Shown here: positions 1 through 9,200 of the stretch, piece by piece
Numbering within the stretch: the first letter of the stretch is position 1
Layout: every line of letters begins with the position of its first letter
Translations under genes and position numbers: made by a program
Assembly (NCBI GenBank): GCA_013215165.1
Contig: JABSRG010000039.1
Location: 1-36,561 of the forward strand
DNA: 36,561 nt
Source of the DNA: Opitutales bacterium
Lineage (GTDB): Bacteria; Verrucomicrobiota; Verrucomicrobiia; Opitutales; JABSRG01
Direction of reading: 5' to 3'
The notes under the pieces: generated by a model
What the model saw: the letters and a program-made list of their open reading frames with translations, nothing else
What the model was told of the DNA's origin: nothing
The model's database searches: none

Positions 1-324
1 AGGGACAAGATTTCCGCGAACGTGTATATGTTCTGTCAGGCCGAGGTAGGTATCGAGAAAGCCAGGTTCTTCTGAGATCGTGTGACAGCGCGGTGAGTCG
101 ATCAGACTCTTAATGTTTTCTTGAGCTGCCTCGGGGTTGAGGGGCGTGCTGAAGATTGAGGGATGTGTGACGATGCGAAGATAGCTAAATATAGCCGGCC
201 AGGTCATGCAAAGTAGGTCTGGGTCACGCGCCCGAGACTTTAGAAACTCGATTGCTCTTGTATTATGTGGATCCTCTTGGTTGCTGGCGTAAATCAGGAT
301 GTTCGCGTCGATTGAATAGCTCAT
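1..324 (-). CDS. PIN-domain ribonuclease toxin (VapC-like), 3' end cut by window edge
   Basis: The reading frame is open from an ATG at 324 to the window edge (108 codons, no stop). The N-terminus has the PIN signature YSIDANILIY, with the first acidic metal-binding residue at D6. PIN toxins of the VapC type are Mg-dependent endoribonucleases neutralised by a cognate antitoxin. The ATG overlaps the stop of the upstream antitoxin gene by four bases (ATGA), the usual translational coupling of vapBC operons. The remaining acidic residues and the C-terminus lie outside the window, so whether the toxin is intact cannot be judged. Confidence 0.8.
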   Translation of the reverse strand, partial: MSYSIDANILIYASNQEDPHNTRAIEFLKSRARDPDLLCMTWPAIFSYLRIVTHPSIFSTPLNPEAAQENIKSLIDSPRCHTISEEPGFLDTYLGLTEHIHVRGNLVP

Positions 325-560
325 GCCTTATCTAGGACGCGGTAGAGTGCGTCTTTATCAGCGATATTCACTTTATTGCCCATCGGTTGGCTTTTCCAGG
401 TAATCGAGGGTGGTTTGGCTTCATGTTGTCTCGCTTCATGCTGCGCCAGCGCTTCGGAGAGAAGATGGGACGCGATTTTGCTGAGTGAACGTTTTTCCGT
501 CTTCTGTATCGCTTTCAAGCCATCCAGGACGGGTTTCTCAAGGTCGAGTGTCGTGCGCAT
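321..560 (-). CDS. Ribbon-helix-helix type antitoxin (VapB-like)
   Basis: This is a 79-residue protein if it starts at the ATG at 560. A longer version from 596 adds 12 residues. The N-terminus MRTTLDLEKPVLDGLKAIQ followed by a KRSLSKIASHLLSEAL helix is the typical beta-strand plus two-helix layout of RHH/CopG-like antitoxins, which bind DNA as dimers and autorepress. The C-terminal half is polar and would wrap the toxin. The 560 start is preferred because a perfect 9-base inverted repeat lies immediately upstream and would otherwise fall inside the coding sequence. The downstream PIN gene overlaps by four bases. Assignment to VapB is by context plus N-terminal pattern. Confidence 0.75.
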   Translation of the reverse strand: MRTTLDLEKPVLDGLKAIQKTEKRSLSKIASHLLSEALAQHEARQHEAKPPSITWKSQPMGNKVNIADKDALYRVLDKA

Positions 561-562
561 GT

Positions 563-591
563 ATCTGATGCTGTCATTTTTTGCATCAGAT
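563..591. promoter_or_regulatory. Inverted repeat, putative antitoxin operator
   Basis: ATCTGATGC (563-571) and GCATCAGAT (583-591) form a perfect 9-base inverted repeat with an 11-base spacer. It ends three bases before the preferred antitoxin start. RHH antitoxins normally bind such repeats over their own promoter, so an autoregulatory operator is the natural reading. A hairpin in the leader RNA is the alternative. Confidence 0.55.
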
Positions 592-596
592 GTCAA

Positions 597-943
597 TTTG
601 GTTGATGCTGAGATGACGAGCCATAGGTAGCGCTTTAGATCTCGAAGAATCGGTCTCGGTCGCGAGAATTGGGTTTACCGCATGGGACCTGGGAGAACCT
701 GTTAAATGGGGTGTCCTCTAACGCTGGAAGAAGAGGTTATCCGCGAATGAACGCCAATTTGCGCGAATGATTTTTGGAATTTTTTGGGATCGATATCGCT
801 GTTGACGGAGTGAAGCGGAGATGGCTCAGCTATGGTGAATATTACCCTCTGGCGCCGTGGCGTTCCAGTCGCCTGTGTGGGCTTGTTTAATGAAGGCCTT
901 GTCTTTTGACTTAAAAATCACCCCCTGGTGCTGCTCTGAATTC
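597..943. other. Non-coding stretch, nothing recognised
   Basis: About 350 bases between the antitoxin promoter region and the convergently arriving end of the PDZ gene cluster. No open frame with family resemblance, no tRNA fold and no strong terminator was seen. The promoter of the toxin-antitoxin pair must lie at its left end. Confidence 0.4.
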
Positions 944-1642
944 TTATTCCTCGCTCAGTTCTTTGATGAGGGTGAAGCTGCCTTGAGTGCCGTCTTCGAT
1001 GAAGGCTAGGGTGAGGTGGGGATTTTCGGGTAGGGCGTCGAAGGAGCGTATTTCTTGGATGGGTTTGCCGTTGATACGGGTGACGACGGCGCCGGGCTGG
1101 AAGACGAATTGGTAGAGGGAGCGTTGGGCGATCTCGGCTACGACGGCGCCTTCTAGGTCGGCGGGGAGTTGAAGCTGTTGCCTGATCTGGTCGTTGAGTC
1201 GGACGAGGCGGACGTCGCTAAGGAAGGGGCCAAAGATGGGGGTGCGGACTAGGAAATCGAACCAGTCGCCGAGGATGACTTGCCGCTGAAAGATCTGGTT
1301 TTCGCGAGAGATGGTGAGGGTGACTTGGGAGCCGGGTTTTTTTGTGGAAATTTCGATCTGCAGGGCGCGGACGGTGCGGACTGCTTTGCCATTGACGGAT
1401 AGGACAACGTCGCCGATCTGGAGATTGGCGCGATCGGCGGCGAGCCCAGGCTGGATCTCTGCAATCCGCACGCCTTCGGGAATGCCTTGGGAGTCATCTC
1501 CAAAATATTGGCCATCGAGGAGAACGCCGAGGAGTCCACGTCGGTCGACAGATGGCTCCGAATTTTGTGCGTAGCTCGCTAGGGTAGTGAGGCCCATCAT
1601 CAGGGTTGCTACGAGGCGAATGATTGGGCGTGCTGTGCTCAT
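944..1642 (-). CDS. Exported PDZ-domain protein
   Basis: This 232-residue protein starts at the ATG at 1642, because MSTARPIIRLVATLMMGLTTLASYAQ then forms a clean signal peptide. The longer frame to 1699 would bury that signal 19 residues inside. The mature part has one clear PDZ domain (about residues 35-125) containing GVRIAEIQPGLAADRANLQIGDVVLSV-type sequence, typical of HtrA/Deg-family PDZ modules. A second, weaker PDZ-like unit follows, where QPGAVVTRINGKPIQE is visible. No protease catalytic triad is present, so it is more likely a periplasmic peptide-binding or scaffold protein than an active Deg protease. It lies downstream of the small gene ending at 1668 and is probably co-transcribed with alr. 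Confidence 0.7.
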   Translation of the reverse strand: MSTARPIIRLVATLMMGLTTLASYAQNSEPSVDRRGLLGVLLDGQYFGDDSQGIPEGVRIAEIQPGLAADRANLQIGDVVLSVNGKAVRTVRALQIEISTKKPGSQVTLTISRENQIFQRQVILGDWFDFLVRTPIFGPFLSDVRLVRLNDQIRQQLQLPADLEGAVVAEIAQRSLYQFVFQPGAVVTRINGKPIQEIRSFDALPENPHLTLAFIEDGTQGSFTLIKELSEE

Positions 1643-1667
1643 GGGGTAGTGTTTGATGTCAGATGCG

Positions 1668-1898
1668 TTATTTCTTATTCTGAGCAAGATAAAAGCCACC
1701 GATATTGGATACGTGGTTGTTGATGATCTTGGCTACAGTATGCGGCAGGGTCTTGCCTTTGTGGCATTCAAAGATCGCTGCGATTAGGGCGATTTCGATA
1801 TCCTCGATTTTGTGTCCGCTTTCATTCATCTGCCGAGCTATGTCGATAGCTTGGGACTCTGCTTTTTTGTAGTTATCGAATTTTTCTTGGTTGGCCAT
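1668..1898 (-). CDS. Small conserved-looking protein of unknown function
   Basis: This is a 76-residue polar, mostly helical protein beginning MANQEKFDNYKKAESQA and ending in a lysine-rich tail. The ATG at 1898 is chosen; a longer frame needs a TTG at 1934. I do not recognise the family. It contains one cysteine and one histidine in the segment FECHKGKTLPH, which is not enough for a metal site. It is sandwiched between alr (upstream, ends 1941) and the PDZ gene, in the same orientation with short gaps, so it is probably part of that transcript. Confidence 0.5.
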   Translation of the reverse strand: MANQEKFDNYKKAESQAIDIARQMNESGHKIEDIEIALIAAIFECHKGKTLPHTVAKIINNHVSNIGGFYLAQNKK

Positions 1899-1940
1899 TG
1901 TGTGGAAGAGAGTGTTTTGAGAGGGATGTTTCAACTCTCA

Positions 1941-3089
1941 TTAGAGTTTCGCAGTGCGGTAGATGCGGTCGACGCGTTTTGTGATGGAGGTGAGAGATTC
2001 CCAAGGGATGGTGTTCCCTTGCAGGGAAAATTCTTCGAGTGAAATTTTTTGCTTTTGCTGGTGGCCGATGAGGACGGCGGGGTCGCCCGCATTCACGTTG
2101 TTCAGGTGGGATACGTCTACAACGGTTTGGTCCATAGTGACGCGTCCCAAGATTGGACAGTGTGTGCCGTCGATGAGAACGTGTCCGCCGCCGGTTCCGG
2201 GGAATGGGATACCGTCGGCGTAGCCTGCAGCGAGGAGGGCGACACGGCTGTTGGCTTTGAGCCTCACTGTGCCTCCGTAGCTGATGGGTGTGCCTGCCGG
2301 TAGTCGTTTGACCAGGGACACTCGGGTGTGGAAACTGAAAACAGGTTCCACGCGCACATGACCGATGGCGGCACTTGTTTTAGGCTCGATGCCAAATTGG
2401 AGCAGGCCGATGCGGACTGCGTTAAAGGGCCCAGGATTTAAAAATGAGGATAGGGCTGCGCTGTTGTCGGCATGGAGCATCATTTTGTCGCTAGGCTGAA
2501 GGTCGAGCCGCTTGATTAGTTGCAGCATACGTTCGCGTTGCAGATGCGTGTAATCCAAGTCACTGTCGGCGCTACTGAAATGAGTGAACACACCGCGTAA
2601 ATCAACTCCGGGGCTTTGCTGGATGTGATGATACAGTGCGTCGGCTTGTTCATACCAGATACCGAGGCGTCCCATGCCTGTATCGATTTTTAGGTGGATT
2701 TGCACGGGGCGACCGCGTTCGCGCGCGAGACGACTCAGCCGGTCTACTTCAGAAGCTGATGAAACGGTGACCATCCAATCATGATCAGCGATTTCGCTCA
2801 GCTCGTCAGGTAAGACTGGACTGAGGATGAGGATGGGCCAGCCGGAGCCGATTTCCTCGATCTGTCTCGCCTCGGTAACATTGGCGACTGCAAACAAGTC
2901 GGCCCCGGCCTGCATGAGGCGAGTTACGGTTTGCTGATAGCCATGACCGTAAGCATCTGCTTTAACCACCGACACGTAGCTGACTCCAGGGGGTAGGGCA
3001 GAACGGATTTTGTGGAGATTACGCTCTAGTGCAGCGAGATCGATCTCTGCCCAGCAACGGCGTCCGAGAGGTGGGGCATATATAGACAC
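1941..3089 (-). CDS. alr: Alanine racemase
   Basis: This 382-residue protein is full length for the family. It interconverts L- and D-alanine with PLP to supply D-Ala for peptidoglycan. The PLP lysine is K43 in VVKADAYGHG, and the second catalytic base Y271 is in ISYGGT. The TIM-barrel N-terminal and beta C-terminal domains are both present. The start is a GTG at 3089 without a Shine-Dalgarno site. The six-T tract of a hairpin lies only one base upstream, so expression may be unusual (see findings). The gene follows the TatA-type gene and precedes two small genes on the same strand. Confidence 0.95.
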   Translation of the reverse strand: MSIYAPPLGRRCWAEIDLAALERNLHKIRSALPPGVSYVSVVKADAYGHGYQQTVTRLMQAGADLFAVANVTEARQIEEIGSGWPILILSPVLPDELSEIADHDWMVTVSSASEVDRLSRLARERGRPVQIHLKIDTGMGRLGIWYEQADALYHHIQQSPGVDLRGVFTHFSSADSDLDYTHLQRERMLQLIKRLDLQPSDKMMLHADNSAALSSFLNPGPFNAVRIGLLQFGIEPKTSAAIGHVRVEPVFSFHTRVSLVKRLPAGTPISYGGTVRLKANSRVALLAAGYADGIPFPGTGGGHVLIDGTHCPILGRVTMDQTVVDVSHLNNVNAGDPAVLIGHQQKQKISLEEFSLQGNTIPWESLTSITKRVDRIYRTAKL

Positions 3090-3090
3090 G

Positions 3091-3125
3091 AAAAAAGCGG
3101 CCCCTGATTGAATCCTGGTGGCCGC
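3091..3125 (-). terminator. Rho-independent terminator-like hairpin after the TatA gene
   Basis: On the minus strand GCGGCC (3125-3120) pairs with GGCCGC (3102-3097) across a loop of about 17 bases and is followed by six T (3096-3091). This is the standard form of an intrinsic terminator for the TatA-type gene. Its T tract ends one base before the GTG of alr. Confidence 0.6.
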
Positions 3126-3146
3126 GGTCCAAAAATTTTATGATGC

Positions 3147-3449
3147 CTATCCCTCTTTGGATGGCGAGGTTGGGTGAGCTTTAGGGGCTGGTGCGGTGGG
3201 TTCAGCCTTGGGAGTCACAGGCGGCGTGCGTGGGGCGGGCTCCTCAGTGGTATCCATGGCTTGGCGAAAATCTGTTTCGATATCTCGGGTGGCTTTTTTG
3301 AATTCGCCGATGGATTTACCAAATGAGCGAAACAACTCAGGGAGGCGTTTGGCTCCGAAGAGGAGTAGAATGACGAAGAAAATAATGATCAGCTCAGGAC
3401 CACCCAATCCTTGGATGAAGCTGAAGTGGAGGAGCATATCGTTAATCAT
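3147..3449 (-). CDS. tatA: Sec-independent protein translocase subunit TatA/TatE type
   Basis: This 100-residue protein has a short N-terminal tail, one membrane helix (PELIIIFFVILLLFG, about residues 18-32), the hallmark hinge FGAKRLPE and then an amphipathic helix SFGKSIGEFKKATRD. This is the TatA/TatB architecture, and the short helix and lack of a long TatB tail favour TatA. The C-terminus is rich in proline, alanine and lysine and probably disordered. TatA oligomers form the passage for folded twin-arginine substrates; one such substrate is predicted in this window (17743). The start is ATG 3449, or possibly ATG 3437. Confidence 0.9.
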   Translation of the reverse strand: MINDMLLHFSFIQGLGGPELIIIFFVILLLFGAKRLPELFRSFGKSIGEFKKATRDIETDFRQAMDTTEEPAPRTPPVTPKAEPTAPAPKAHPTSPSKEG

Positions 3450-3568
3450 AGCGATGTAAGTAAATGGGTTATGCGGTGCTGTAAACCGTGAACTCTGATT
3501 CGTATCGGGTGTTTGGGAGTCGGGCCTGTCATGGGAAATTACGGGAAATGTTATGAGAAACTAACGCC

Positions 3569-3573
3569 GGAGG
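3569..3573 (+). promoter_or_regulatory. Strong ribosome binding site
   Basis: GGAGG lies six bases before the ATG at 3580 and fixes the start of the chemosensory operon's first gene. Clear Shine-Dalgarno sites are rare in this window, so a strong one here is informative. Confidence 0.7.
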
Positions 3574-3579
3574 TTTCAG

Positions 3580-5235
3580 ATGGTTCCTCATTCGTCGAAA
3601 TTTCCCTCCATGAGTGAATCGCACCACAGTGCTCTCGGCGCTTCTCGTGTCCTGCTTGTAGATGATGACCGACTGTCGCTTAAAGTCGCACAGATGGCCT
3701 TAGAAAAGGCAGGTATGGAGGTCGATAGTTTCACAAATCCGGAGGAGGCGCTGGCATATTTTGAGGAACATCCCATGGGGTATTACACATGTTTACTCAC
3801 TGACTACAGTATGCCCGAAATGACTGGTGTGGAGCTCTTGGCGGCTTTGAGGCAGCGCGATGAGTTTCTCTCTTGCATCGTGATCACTGCAAGAGATGAG
3901 CAAGATATCGTTCGAGATTCTTATCGGCGAGGGGCTCTTGATATGTTGGGCAAGCCTGTCGATTTGCGTGAGTTGCTGCGCGTGATGCGTTTGGCTTGTA
4001 AGAAGACCGCGCTGACTCGAAAGGAGGCAGAAACGGTCGCAGGAGTCGAGGAGGCAGGCCGGAATGAACGGGTCATCACCATGCCCATGCCCCCAGAGTT
4101 GGAAGGGCGACTCAGTATTTATTACCGACCACGTCACGCAATCGGTGGTGATTTTTACCTTTGTCAGAAGCAGGATGCCGAGAGGAATAGTGTGCTCCTG
4201 GGTGATGTGTCAGGACACACTACAAAATCCGCCCTGCTATCTTCGTATTTTCAGGGTTTTATCCAGGGGCAGAGTCTTTCGACGAGCAACTTTATCCATG
4301 GTTTGCAGACTTTTAATCGTTTGCTCAATCGGAGCAATGACGAGGCCGAGGGCAACCGTAATTCCATTTCTCTCTGCCAATTCTCCCTTTCGAACGATGG
4401 TCGCACAGTGGAGTATATTAATTGCGGTTTTGAAGCTCCGCTCACGATGCAGCGGAGTGGAGAGGTGCGTGTCTGGGAAGAAGGCACGTTCGCATTGGGC
4501 TGGTTTGACGAGTTGAGTGCGGTTGCAACAGAGGAGCAGACTCAAAACGATGCTTTTCTGTATAGTGCGACGGATGGTCTAATCGATCACGCTGACGACA
4601 TCGGTGTCAATGCCTGGAGCCTTGCTTATTACGTAATGGAGTCTGAAAAGCGTGACAAGCATGAGGACCGCATTTTATCTAGGACACGTGACGACATCTT
4701 GTCTTGTCGTTTTCAGCTCACACCAGATGTGAGTAAGGAGGATCTACCTCAACTGGTATTCTACGATAATATCCCTGGCAGTGATCTGGAGCGTATTAAT
4801 GACCTTCAGAAGTCTTTCGCTGAAAGTATCAACTTGGTGTTGGGTCAAAAATTCGAGTATCGGCAATATGACGTAACGCTCTGTTTTCGAGAAGGGATTA
4901 TCAACGCTCTGAAATACGGCTGCCAGAAGTCGGCAGATCTGAGTGCCGAAGTAACAGGTTACTTTATTGAAGCCACGACTACCTTGGGAATCATCATTCA
5001 CGATCCGGGAGCTGGCCACGACTTCGACATCAATGCTCGTCGGCAGGACCTGGAGAGCGATCTTCCTGGGAGCAAGCATCTTGGGCTTGTGATGATGCAC
5101 GATCTACCGGATACGACGCGCACGCGTCGCCAAGGGAGCTGGGTGTGTATGGAATTTGACTTAAAGGACAGGGTCGAATCCACCGTGATCCCTTTCTTTC
5201 CGTCCCGAATTTCAGACGAAGGCGCGTTTATTTGA
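3580..5235 (+). CDS. Response regulator with PP2C phosphatase and anti-sigma-type ATPase domains (HsbR/CrsR-like)
   Basis: This 551-residue protein has three domains. A receiver (about 21-145) carries the acidic cluster at 28-30, phospho-acceptor D75 in LLTDYSMPEMTG and K125. A SpoIIE/RsbU-type PP2C phosphatase (about 170-360) has metal-binding motifs GGDFY (D191), GDVSGH (D209) and TDG (D332). A GHKL ATPase domain of the RsbW type (about 395-540) has an N-box around E438/N442, DPGAGHDF and a GLVMMHDL box. This layout matches regulators such as HsbR and CrsR. In those, receiver phosphorylation switches phosphatase against kinase activity on a STAS partner and so frees or traps an anti-sigma factor. 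A STAS gene lies two genes downstream, so that protein is the obvious substrate. It is the first gene of the chemosensory operon, with a strong ribosome site. Confidence 0.9.
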   Translation: MVPHSSKFPSMSESHHSALGASRVLLVDDDRLSLKVAQMALEKAGMEVDSFTNPEEALAYFEEHPMGYYTCLLTDYSMPEMTGVELLAALRQRDEFLSCIVITARDEQDIVRDSYRRGALDMLGKPVDLRELLRVMRLACKKTALTRKEAETVAGVEEAGRNERVITMPMPPELEGRLSIYYRPRHAIGGDFYLCQKQDAERNSVLLGDVSGHTTKSALLSSYFQGFIQGQSLSTSNFIHGLQTFNRLLNRSNDEAEGNRNSISLCQFSLSNDGRTVEYINCGFEAPLTMQRSGEVRVWEEGTFALGWFDELSAVATEEQTQNDAFLYSATDGLIDHADDIGVNAWSLAYYVMESEKRDKHEDRILSRTRDDILSCRFQLTPDVSKEDLPQLVFYDNIPGSDLERINDLQKSFAESINLVLGQKFEYRQYDVTLCFREGIINALKYGCQKSADLSAEVTGYFIEATTTLGIIIHDPGAGHDFDINARRQDLESDLPGSKHLGLVMMHDLPDTTRTRRQGSWVCMEFDLKDRVESTVIPFFPSRISDEGAFI

Positions 5236-5317
5236 TCGCTAAATGATCTCGCGATTTCAGATGCCCATGCGCTGACCGAATTTCACCGCTAAACACTGTT
5301 TCAACACTGATTTTATT

Positions 5318-5806
5318 ATGGCGCGTCGTCAACTTGTCACATTCTTCGTAGGCACCGAATTTTTCGGAATAGACATCTTGTATGTCAAAGAAATCAACCG
5401 AAAGGTCCAGATCACTCCAATCGAACGTGTGGAACCCTATGTTGCAGGTCTCATAAATCTGCGCGGTCAGATTGTTACCATCATCGATGTGCGACAGCGT
5501 CTGGGCCTCCCTTTCGATGAAGCCGCCGAGCATTGCATTATTTTGAAAACCAATGGCGAAGTGCGCAAACGGAACGATATGTCCACGGCTGATGATCTTA
5601 CTTCAGACGACAGTATCGGGCTCCTGGTCGATGGGATCGGCGACGTCCAGTCTGTAGATAGTGATGACTGCGAGGCTCCTCCACGCGAGTCTTCGGACTT
5701 TGAGAGCCCGTTTTTCGACAGTGTCGTTCAGCTCGATGATCGTCTCTTAATTGTCTTAGATATTCGCGAGCTGGTCGCAGTGCAGAACGTCGAATCCAAC
5801 GCTTAA
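5318..5806 (+). CDS. cheW: Chemotaxis coupling protein CheW
   Basis: This 162-residue single CheW domain begins RQLVTFFVGTEFFGIDILYVKEI and carries the typical core VAGLINLRGQIVTIIDVRQRLG. CheW links chemoreceptors to the P5 domain of CheA in signalling arrays. An acidic, low-complexity insertion (about residues 88-130, rich in D, S and E) separates the two halves and is longer than in enteric CheW. It lies 82 bases after the phosphatase regulator and 23 bases before the STAS gene. Confidence 0.93.
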   Translation: MARRQLVTFFVGTEFFGIDILYVKEINRKVQITPIERVEPYVAGLINLRGQIVTIIDVRQRLGLPFDEAAEHCIILKTNGEVRKRNDMSTADDLTSDDSIGLLVDGIGDVQSVDSDDCEAPPRESSDFESPFFDSVVQLDDRLLIVLDIRELVAVQNVESNA

Positions 5807-5829
5807 TCCAACCACGCCACGAAAGACTT

Positions 5830-6138
5830 ATGATAAACAAATATTTAGGAACTACCTTGACCATCCGCATGGAGGAAGATCTTGTATCTACGATTGCCGC
5901 GCAGACGCTTGAGGACTGGAAGAAATGGCTGAAAGAATACAGTGACGCGACTGAGGTTATCCTCGATTTGAGTGGCGCTCGTATCATCGACTCCGAGGGG
6001 ATAAATCTCATTATCGGCCTCTATCGCGAATGCACAGCGAGTGAGAAAGAATTCCGGGTGGAGCAAGCGAGCCAGGAAAATATCCGCCTCTTTAAGATCC
6101 TTAAGCTTTCGAAGGTCTTTGGCCTACAGCCCGCCTGA
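5830..6138 (+). CDS. STAS-domain anti-anti-sigma-like protein
   Basis: This 102-residue protein is made only of a STAS domain. The segment VILDLSGARIIDSEGINLIIGL matches the phosphorylation loop of SpoIIAA/RsbV-type proteins, with the phospho-acceptor serine at S55. Such proteins bind an anti-sigma kinase when unphosphorylated and are reset by a PP2C phosphatase. The first gene of this operon encodes both a PP2C phosphatase and an RsbW-like ATPase, so the two together form a plausible partner switch. The same fold occurs in other signalling proteins, so the exact target is unknown. Confidence 0.88.
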   Translation: MINKYLGTTLTIRMEEDLVSTIAAQTLEDWKKWLKEYSDATEVILDLSGARIIDSEGINLIIGLYRECTASEKEFRVEQASQENIRLFKILKLSKVFGLQPA

Positions 6139-6206
6139 TCGATTGGAATTCACCCTGGTTTTGTCCAGACCTCACCCACTGCCTAGTCCTCAAGCAATAG
6201 CCTGCC

Positions 6207-9200
6207 ATGGAAGATGATTTGTTAGACGTATTTATCCAAGAAGCCCAAGAGCATCTGGATGTTTTGGAACCTGCTTTACTCTCGCTAGAAAACGATCCGG
6301 CGAATGACGGCACGATAAACGAAATTTTCCGCGCTGTTCATAGTATTAAGGGCGCATCTGGTTTCTTCGGCCTGGATCGTATCTCCGAGCTGGCCCATAT
6401 CATGGAGAATCTGATGTCACAGGTACGTGAGCATGTCTTCTCGATCACGCCTTCGATGGTAGAAGCTTTACTCAAAGGTACCGATAAATTGCGCGTCATG
6501 ATCGATGATAGTGCCCATAGCAACGATATGGACACTGCCGTCGAGATTGCGGCAGTGAAGGCGATTTTGGATGCTGAGGGAGATCCCACGCCTCAGGCCT
6601 TGGATAGTATTGATGAGGAAACTGAGGTTAAGTCTGTCGATGGGTTTGTTCCCGATCCTTATCTACTCATGAATTGCCTCCGCCACGGGCAAAATTTCTT
6701 CATTGTTTCACTCAACCTCATTAAGGACATCGCTGAACGTGGACGGCAGCCGTATAATTTTTTCCAGGAAGTGGAAGACTGTGGGGAATTTATCGACTCG
6801 CGCACGGATATTTCAGGCATCGGCGGGTTCGACGATGTGGCCCAGGCAGATCCCATGTTTTCATTCTTTTTTTCTACGGCCATGGCACCTGAATTAGCAG
6901 TGGAGATTTTTGACGTAGATCCGGGGCGGGTGCGCCAAATCGACTCGCAGCTGATCAAAGAATATATCGAAGCGGTTACTAAGAACTCGCCCGCTTCTGA
7001 ACGGGAGGATGGTGAAGAATCGGACGAGCATTCCACTGCAGAGGATACGCCTAATGCTGAGGATGCTGAAGTAGTCGACGAAGCCGAACCCGTCAACGTC
7101 GATGGTCTCAAAGATGTGACTAATCCTCCTTTTGCACCGCGTGAAGATGCAACGCCTTCAAAAGCGAATGAATCTAAAAAGCAACCGGTGGCAGAAACGA
7201 GTAACACTGCTGCAGGCGCACCAGTCCCCGTTACTCAGGCCATTAAAAAGGACGAAACGATACGTGTATCGGTAAATGTCTTGGACGACTTGATGAATCT
7301 TGCCGGTGAGATGGTGCTCATTCGTAACCAACTGGTCCGCCTATCTGAGTCTTTGGCCGCGACGCATCCTGAGTTGAATTCGGCGGTGCACACCATCAGT
7401 TATATTACCTCTGACCTACAGGAGAAAGTCATGCAAACGCGGCTCCAGCCGGTGGGCATGTTATTTCGCAAGTTTACCCGGATCATCCGGGATCTCTCAC
7501 AGAAGCTGAATAAAGAAATCCATTTAGAGATCTCGGGCGAAGATGTAGAACTCGATAAATCCATTTTGGAAGGGCTGTCAGATCCACTGACCCACATGAT
7601 TCGCAACTGTGCTGACCACGGTATCGAGTCTCCAGAGAAGCGCCGGGATGCCGGTAAGGATCCGGCAGGGCATGTCTATCTAAAGGCGAGCCATGTGGGT
7701 GATAAGGTGATGATCGAGATCATTGATGACGGCGCTGGGATTGACCCCGACCGTATCAAGGCGAAAGCAGTGGAGAAAGGTGTGATCACCGAGGCGGAAG
7801 CAGCCGATATGCATAGTCAGCAGGCAGCGATGCTTGTTTTTGCGCCAGGATTCTCTACGGCTGAAGCTGTGAGTGACGTATCGGGACGTGGGGTCGGTAT
7901 GGATGTGGTGAAAACAAACATCGAACATCTTGGCGGCTCAGTTGACCTGCACAGCACCCCGGGCACGGGAACTCGCTTTGCGCTCACGCTCCCGCTTACG
8001 TTGGCGATCGTGCCTTCCATGATTATTTCTGTGGATGGCCAGCGCTACGCTTTACCTCAGGTAAATCTGGAGGAGATCGTTCAGATAACCGAGGACCGGC
8101 AGATCGAGTATATTCACGGCTCACCTGTGCTCCGTTTACGTGGCCGCCTGTTGCCGGTGGTTTCTTTGAAACAGGTTTTTGATACTGACTGTTCTGAGCA
8201 ACTTAAGCTCCGTGAGACATCAAGCTATATTCCTGATCGAGGATACCTCGTGGTATTGAAGGTGGAAAAGCTGCATTTCGGACTGGTGGTAGAGAAGATC
8301 CACGACTCTGAGGAGATCGTCGTTAAGCCGCTCAGTGGCCATATGAAAGGGGCTAACTGCTATTCAGGTTCCACCATTATGGGAGATGGGTCTGTGGCGA
8401 TGATTCTGGATGTCCAGGCGATGGCATCCATTGGTAACGTGCAGTCTGAAGAACTCTATGAGGAGCCAGAGGAAGAGGAGAATGTAGACGACGAGGCCAT
8501 TCAGCAAATCTTGACCTTTAGGAATCATCCAAACGAGCGCTTTGCCATTGCATTGCCGTTTGTGTCCCGCATCGAGCGTGTCAAGAAAGAGCAGATCGAG
8601 AAGATCGGCGATAACACCTTCATCAAGTATCGCGACTCGTCTATGCGGACCGTTCGGTTGGAAGACTTTATCAACATCACGCCTCATATCGATGAGTGTG
8701 ATGAATACACCGTTATCATTCCTAAACTCGTCTGTAAGCCCATTGGTATACTCGTTGCTGAAGTAGAAGATGCCATCAGCACACAGGTTAAACTCGAACA
8801 GGGAACCATCGATACTGAAGGTGCTCTAGGCACGGCAATCATCGACAACGAGATGACTCTATTTGTCGATGTATACAATCTATTAGAACGCGCCGACCCC
8901 GTCGCATGTGCCTTCTCCAAGGCGAATATCGATTTGTCCAAATTGAAGCTGCTTCTGGCGGAGGACACCCACTTTTTCCAGGCGGTCGTGGGGAACTACC
9001 TCAAGGAATTTACTAGCGATGTGACCATCGTGAAGAACGGCCAAGAAGCATTCGAGAAACTCGAAGAGGAAGACTTCGATATGCTGATTACAGACATCGA
9101 GATGCCTGTGATGAATGGATTTGAACTGACGAATAAAGTGCGTCGCAAGGGGCGTCGTCCTGATATTCCGATCATCGCTTTGACTGCCTTATCCGGTAAG

